NCBI GenBank assembly: GCA_001804815.1
Contig: MHBI01000050.1
Coordinates: 1-48,040 of the forward strand
DNA length: 48,040 nucleotides
DNA from: Lentisphaerae bacterium GWF2_50_93
Lineage (GTDB): Bacteria; Verrucomicrobiota; Lentisphaeria; Victivallales; GWF2-50-93
Direction: 5' to 3'
Shown here in pieces: positions 44,850 to 48,040 of the stretch. Each line of letters opens with the position of its first letter. Position 1 is the stretch's first letter. The notes below the pieces were generated by a model that did not search any database, was not told where the DNA came from, and saw only the letters and a list, made by a program, of their open reading frames with translations. The position numbers and the translations under genes were made by a program.

Positions 44850-46901
44850 ATGGAGAATAATTTTTCAGACAAGACCCTTAATATCGATGTTACCGACTAC
44901 TGGATGATAATACAGAAAAGATTCTTCCAGATTCTCCTTGTCTTCTTCCTCGTCATCCTGGGAACCGTCGCCTATTCCCTGAAGCAGGACCCCCTCTACC
45001 AGGCCGAATGCAAGATCAGGATTTCCGCAAGACAGCCCATGGCCACCATAGAAGGCGCCCAGATAACATGGTACGGCGCCGGCGGGAATGACCTGAGCTC
45101 CGAGATCGAGCTCATCAGCAACAAGGACCAGATAATGGACACAGTTGCAGACATCCTCAAGAACAGGGGCGAAAGCCTCTCCATAAATTCGGAGGACAAC
45201 AAGATCTACTACGCCGACCAGATGGACAAGATCAACGGCATCCTGGATCCTAAATTGACCACCATGACGGAAAAGGATTATATAAAGTCGCTCACAGGCG
45301 CATCCATCAAGGGCCTTATCCAGATAGAGACAATACCATCAAGCGACATCATCGTAATAAGAGCCCAGAACAGATACAAGGAAGTGGCAAAGGCAATCGC
45401 AAATGTCGTAGCCATCGCATACAGGGCCGACTTCTGGAGGAGCAAGACCCAGAACGCGCTGGACACCAAGAAATTCATCGACGACCAGGTTGTCCAGGTC
45501 AAGGAGGATCTCAACAAGATAAGACCGAGCCTCCAGAAAGTCTCCGAGGAGAACGCCGCGCTGGGCGACGCCGAAATACTGAAAAGACAGCTGACCGAGC
45601 TGAAGATTGAACTGGACAAGCTGAAGGAGACCTACCAGGAAAACCATCCGAAGGTTGAGAAACAGAGGAAGCTCATCGCGTCCATCGAAGGTCAGCTGTC
45701 AAAACTGCCCAAGAGCAAGCAGGCATACGACGACCAGCAGGCCGAGTGGGACCTCAACCAGAATCTCCGCAAGAGCCTGGGCGAATTCGCATTGAAGGCG
45801 AACATCGACTATCAGGCGAAGAGGGACAAGTCCAAGGATGAAATCCAGATAATTTCATTCGCGCTTTCCACTGCACAGCTGAAACCGAAGAACACCATGA
45901 ACATCATCGTGGGCTGCCTCTTTGGAATCATACTCGGCCTCATTTATGCATTCGTGTTTGAAGGCCTTGACACTTCCATAGGCAAGATCGAAGACGTCGA
46001 GAGGATCACCAACCTCCCGGTAATAGCGCATATCCCCCTCATAGGCAACAAGGCCGTCCAGAGCTCCTTCTTCAAACCATTGAAAATCATACTGAAACCA
46101 TTATCAAACCTAATCCCCTTCACCAAAAAAGAAGATCCTGTCGACCTGGACAAGAAGATCCTCTTCAACTACGATCCGCTGTCAGTTGTAGCCGAAGCAT
46201 ACAAGACCCTCCGCACGAACATCCAGTTCGCCATCGGCACCGGTAAAAGAACCGGAAACGCCATCGCCATAACAAGCGCAAGCCCAAGAGAGGGAAAAAC
46301 CCTCACTTCCACCAATCTCGCCATAGCCCTCGCCCAGATGGGCAAGATGACGCTGCTCATCGAGGCGGACATGAGAAGGCCGAAGATCGCAGACCTGTTC
46401 AAGATCGACAGCAAGCAGGGCCTCAGCGACATTCTCATCGGAACCATCAACGTAGAAGGCGCGACAAGGACGACGGCCGATTACCTTATGGGCAACATCG
46501 AATGGGAAAAGCTCCTTGGCAGCCAGGGCATCGACAACCTGCACATAATCACCTGCGGAACAATACCTCCCAACCCTTCCGAGCTCCTCCTCTCCGCTGA
46601 ATTCAGGGAGATGATAAGCGACATGCGCCAGAAATATGACTTCATCATCATCGACACCCCGCCGATCCTGCCTGTATCGGACGCCAGCATCATAGGCACG
46701 GTCGTCGACGGAACGGTGCTGATCTACCAGTCAGACACAACATCAAGACATCTCCTCCTGCGCGCAATACAGACCCTGAAGAAGAACCAGACCAAGCTTA
46801 TAGGAATTGTGATCAACCAGCTTTCCTTCGACGTCGTCATGCTGAAGTCCGGAAGATACAAGTACAAGGACGGATACGCCTACAGCAAGGACGAGCTCTG
46901 A
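44850..46901 (+). CDS. Wzc-like polysaccharide co-polymerase with tyrosine autokinase
   Basis: The 683-residue protein has two transmembrane segments (about 25-45 and 352-372) around a periplasmic Wzz-type domain with coiled coil (KEDLNKIRPSLQKVSEENAALGDAEILKRQLTELKIELDKL). The cytoplasmic BY-kinase holds Walker A SPREGKT (478-484), Walker A' LLIEADMRRPK with Asp507, and Walker B IIIDTPP with Asp602. The tail carries tyrosines at 670, 672, 676 and 678 (GRYKYKDGYAYSKDEL), the usual autophosphorylation cluster. It controls chain length and export with the Wza-like protein. GGGAAAGTTA precedes the ATG. It is divergent from the rest of the cluster. Confidence 0.93.
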   Translation: MENNFSDKTLNIDVTDYWMIIQKRFFQILLVFFLVILGTVAYSLKQDPLYQAECKIRISARQPMATIEGAQITWYGAGGNDLSSEIELISNKDQIMDTVADILKNRGESLSINSEDNKIYYADQMDKINGILDPKLTTMTEKDYIKSLTGASIKGLIQIETIPSSDIIVIRAQNRYKEVAKAIANVVAIAYRADFWRSKTQNALDTKKFIDDQVVQVKEDLNKIRPSLQKVSEENAALGDAEILKRQLTELKIELDKLKETYQENHPKVEKQRKLIASIEGQLSKLPKSKQAYDDQQAEWDLNQNLRKSLGEFALKANIDYQAKRDKSKDEIQIISFALSTAQLKPKNTMNIIVGCLFGIILGLIYAFVFEGLDTSIGKIEDVERITNLPVIAHIPLIGNKAVQSSFFKPLKIILKPLSNLIPFTKKEDPVDLDKKILFNYDPLSVVAEAYKTLRTNIQFAIGTGKRTGNAIAITSASPREGKTLTSTNLAIALAQMGKMTLLIEADMRRPKIADLFKIDSKQGLSDILIGTINVEGATRTTADYLMGNIEWEKLLGSQGIDNLHIITCGTIPPNPSELLLSAEFREMISDMRQKYDFIIIDTPPILPVSDASIIGTVVDGTVLIYQSDTTSRHLLLRAIQTLKKNQTKLIGIVINQLSFDVVMLKSGRYKYKDGYAYSKDEL

Positions 46902-47201
46902 GTTTTTCCCTCTTCGGAGCGCCCAGGGCAATGTAGCACAGGCATCTTGCCTGTGTCTTCTCTTCGATATTCGCTCGTAGTTAAGCTCGCAAGAGCTGTC
47001 TTCAGGATCGCTGTCACCCTGCCGGCAATTTATTGAATTTCCCTTCGATTCGACGCCGAACCTACGATGTTGGATATTCAGGGCTGGAGGGGTACGCAGC
47101 GTGTATGGCGGTTTCGCCGAAACCGCCTCCGAGCCAGTTTCGGCGAAACTGGCATACTTAACTTCGTAATTCGATTGTTCGGCTGTTCGATATTCGCTTG
47201 T
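46902..47201. repeat. 300-bp gap with palindromes between wzc and the integrase
   Basis: CACAGGCA-TCT-TGCCTGTG (46937-46955) is a perfect hairpin with a three-base loop. GTAT (47103-47106) and ATAC (47154-47157) enclose two hairpins, GGCGGTTTC-GCC-GAAACCGCC (47107-47127) and GCCAGTTTC-GGC-GAAACTGGC (47133-47153). This has the same outer-stem-plus-two-hairpins design as the elements at 10.36 and 36.44 kb. TTCGATATTCG occurs near 46963 and 47186. No gene was recognised. Confidence 0.7.
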
Positions 47202-48040
47202 TCATCCGGCTTTCTCAAGTTTGTCCAACGGGCTTTCCACCACCGCCAGTTTCTTCTGCGCCACATGCGTGTAGATCATCGTGGTCTCTATGCTCGAGTG
47301 TCCGAGAAGCTCCTGTATTGCCTTTATGTCCGTCCCGTTCTCAAGCAGATGCGTCGCGTAAGCATGACGAAAAGAATGACACGTCCCGTGCTTGTTGACC
47401 CCGGCCTTCTCAATCGCCCTCTTGACCATGTTCTGCAATGCCCTGTCAAGTACATGGTGCCTCATCACCTTTCCTGTACGGGGATTCACGGAATGCTTGG
47501 CCATGGGAAAAAACCATTGCCATCTGAATTCTTTCGCAGCATTCGGATATTTCCGGTCAAGCGCCTCCGGCATATGGACCTAAATTTTGCTTTTGAGTAG
47601 GCAAAATTTACCGGGAGGCCGATGTTTTCGAGGCATGCCTCGAAAAACCGGGATTCACCCCGAGGCACTTTTGTGCCCTCGGTCTTGGCGGCGCAATTCC
47701 TTTCCGCCAAGATAGATATTGCTGAACTCAGCAACCAAGTGCAATATCTAGGTGCACCTCGCCATAACCCTGCGATATGTCCTTCTCATAAAGCCCCCTC
47801 AGCCGCTCAAGATGCTTCTTCAACTCTTCCTTGAGTGAAACCGGCATCGGCACCATCCTGTCCTTGTCCCCTTTTGCGGCCCTTATATGCAAAAGCCCCC
47901 TTTCAAAATCAATGCTGTTCACCCTGAGCCGCATGCATTCGTTCAGCCTGAGCCCGCAACCGTACATCAGCTTCGCCATCAGAGCCGGCGTCCCTTCAAG
48001 ATGAGATATGATTCTTGCGACTTCCGCAACGCTGAATACA
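47202..48040 (-). pseudogene. intI: Integron integrase gene (intI), interrupted; 5' end beyond the window
   Basis: The C-terminal part (47202-47573) reads MPEALDRKYPNAAKEFRWQWFFP, the extra patch found only in integron integrases, then CHSFRHAYATHLLENGTDIKAIQELLGH and TTMIYTHV with the tyrosine-recombinase residues His, Arg, His and Tyr, ending in ESPLDKLEKAG. The N-terminal part (47728 to the window edge) reads SVAEVARIISHLEGTPALMAKLMYGCGLRLNECMRLRV and AKGDKDRMVPMP, with the first catalytic Arg and Lys. The halves would join at EVH-MPEAL, but about 178 extra bases with five hairpins lie between, and they shift the frame and bring stops. The gene runs leftward, so its attI and cassette array would lie right of the window. 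Confidence 0.9.
47581..47750. mobile_element. 170-bp block of five tandem hairpins inserted in intI
   Basis: Five perfect or near-perfect hairpins follow each other without gaps of more than about 15 bases. They are TAAATTTTGC with GCAAAATTTA (47581-47610); TTTTCGAGGC with GCCTCGAAAA (47625-47646); CCGAGGCAC with GTGCC-C-TCGG (47660-47682); CTTGGCGG with CCGCCAAG (47684-47711); and TAGATATTGC with GCAATATCTA (47713-47750). The flanks are similar on each side (GGTGCAC and GGTCCAT read in the intI direction), suggesting an imperfect target duplication. It encodes no protein. It is presumably a non-autonomous element; no transposase of its own is in the window. Confidence 0.65.

Noticed and set aside
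47486..47734. Open frame of 82 codons across the hairpin block in intI
   Set aside because: It runs through the insertion and then out of frame over the integrase; no domain and no ribosome-binding site.
47574..47751. Programmed translational bypass or splicing of the hairpin block
   Set aside because: No group I or II intron features, no matching take-off and landing codons were seen, and the frame shift fits plain disruption better.

Overview
The window looks like chromosomal DNA from a free-living Gram-negative bacterium, most likely of the PVC group (Lentisphaerota or a close relative). This is inference. The pointers are a long-leader pseudopilin with an [16 protein letters not shown] signal and a C-terminal H...DG motif, a GntR-LacI hybrid sugar regulator, many dispersed small palindromes, and Wza/Wzc-type capsule genes. 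Gene density is high, strands are mixed, and most transcription units hold one to four genes. No rRNA, tRNA, CRISPR array or transposase gene was seen.

Layout. At 0.1-5 kb a secreted LamG-like protein is divergent from an operon iorA-iorB-paaK-like-ACT (aryl-pyruvate oxidation and aryl-acid activation). At 5-10.3 kb follow a BRO-N/DinD-like gene, a degenerate PD-(D/E)XK protein with Fe-S type cysteines, SppA, YraN and two half-size YeeE/YedE membrane proteins. At 10.4-17.1 kb lie a GH31 alpha-glucosidase, ruvC, katG, a decayed second copy of the 5' end of ruvC, and a PflA-like radical SAM protein. At 17.2-23.5 kb is a sugar-related block: a GH66-like enzyme, a GntR-LacI regulator with a perfect palindromic operator between them, a pseudopilin, a Gfo/Idh/MocA oxidoreductase, a TIM-barrel sugar isomerase and an AraC regulator. 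At 24-32.3 kb are YebC, GlgC, a SOUL-domain lipoprotein, an MFS-PlsC-acyl-ACP-synthetase fusion, an AIM24 protein and a lipase-like hydrolase. At 32.6-33.3 kb a toxin-antitoxin pair sits between two related attC-like elements. At 33.3-38.2 kb are an SDR, a 50-residue membrane protein, ArgG, a peroxiredoxin behind a Fur/PerR-type box, and Zwf. At 38.3-46.9 kb is an exopolysaccharide cluster: degenerate HD-GYP, WecA-like, Wza-like, Ser/Thr kinase, response regulator, WbqC-like, DegT aminotransferase, and divergently a Wzc-like tyrosine kinase. At the right edge is an integron integrase gene, transcribed leftward and cut by the window end.

Three things stand out. (1) Intergenic regions carry short hairpin elements, several built as an outer stem around two hairpins, and two copies of one family show compensatory changes. 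(2) A block of five consecutive hairpins (about 170 bp) interrupts the integron integrase coding sequence. (3) The toxin-antitoxin pair looks like a lone integron-type cassette, in the same window as the broken integrase. katG also appears to have been acquired: it lies between the intact ruvC and a diverged ruvC remnant whose first 150 bp are nearly identical to the intact copy.
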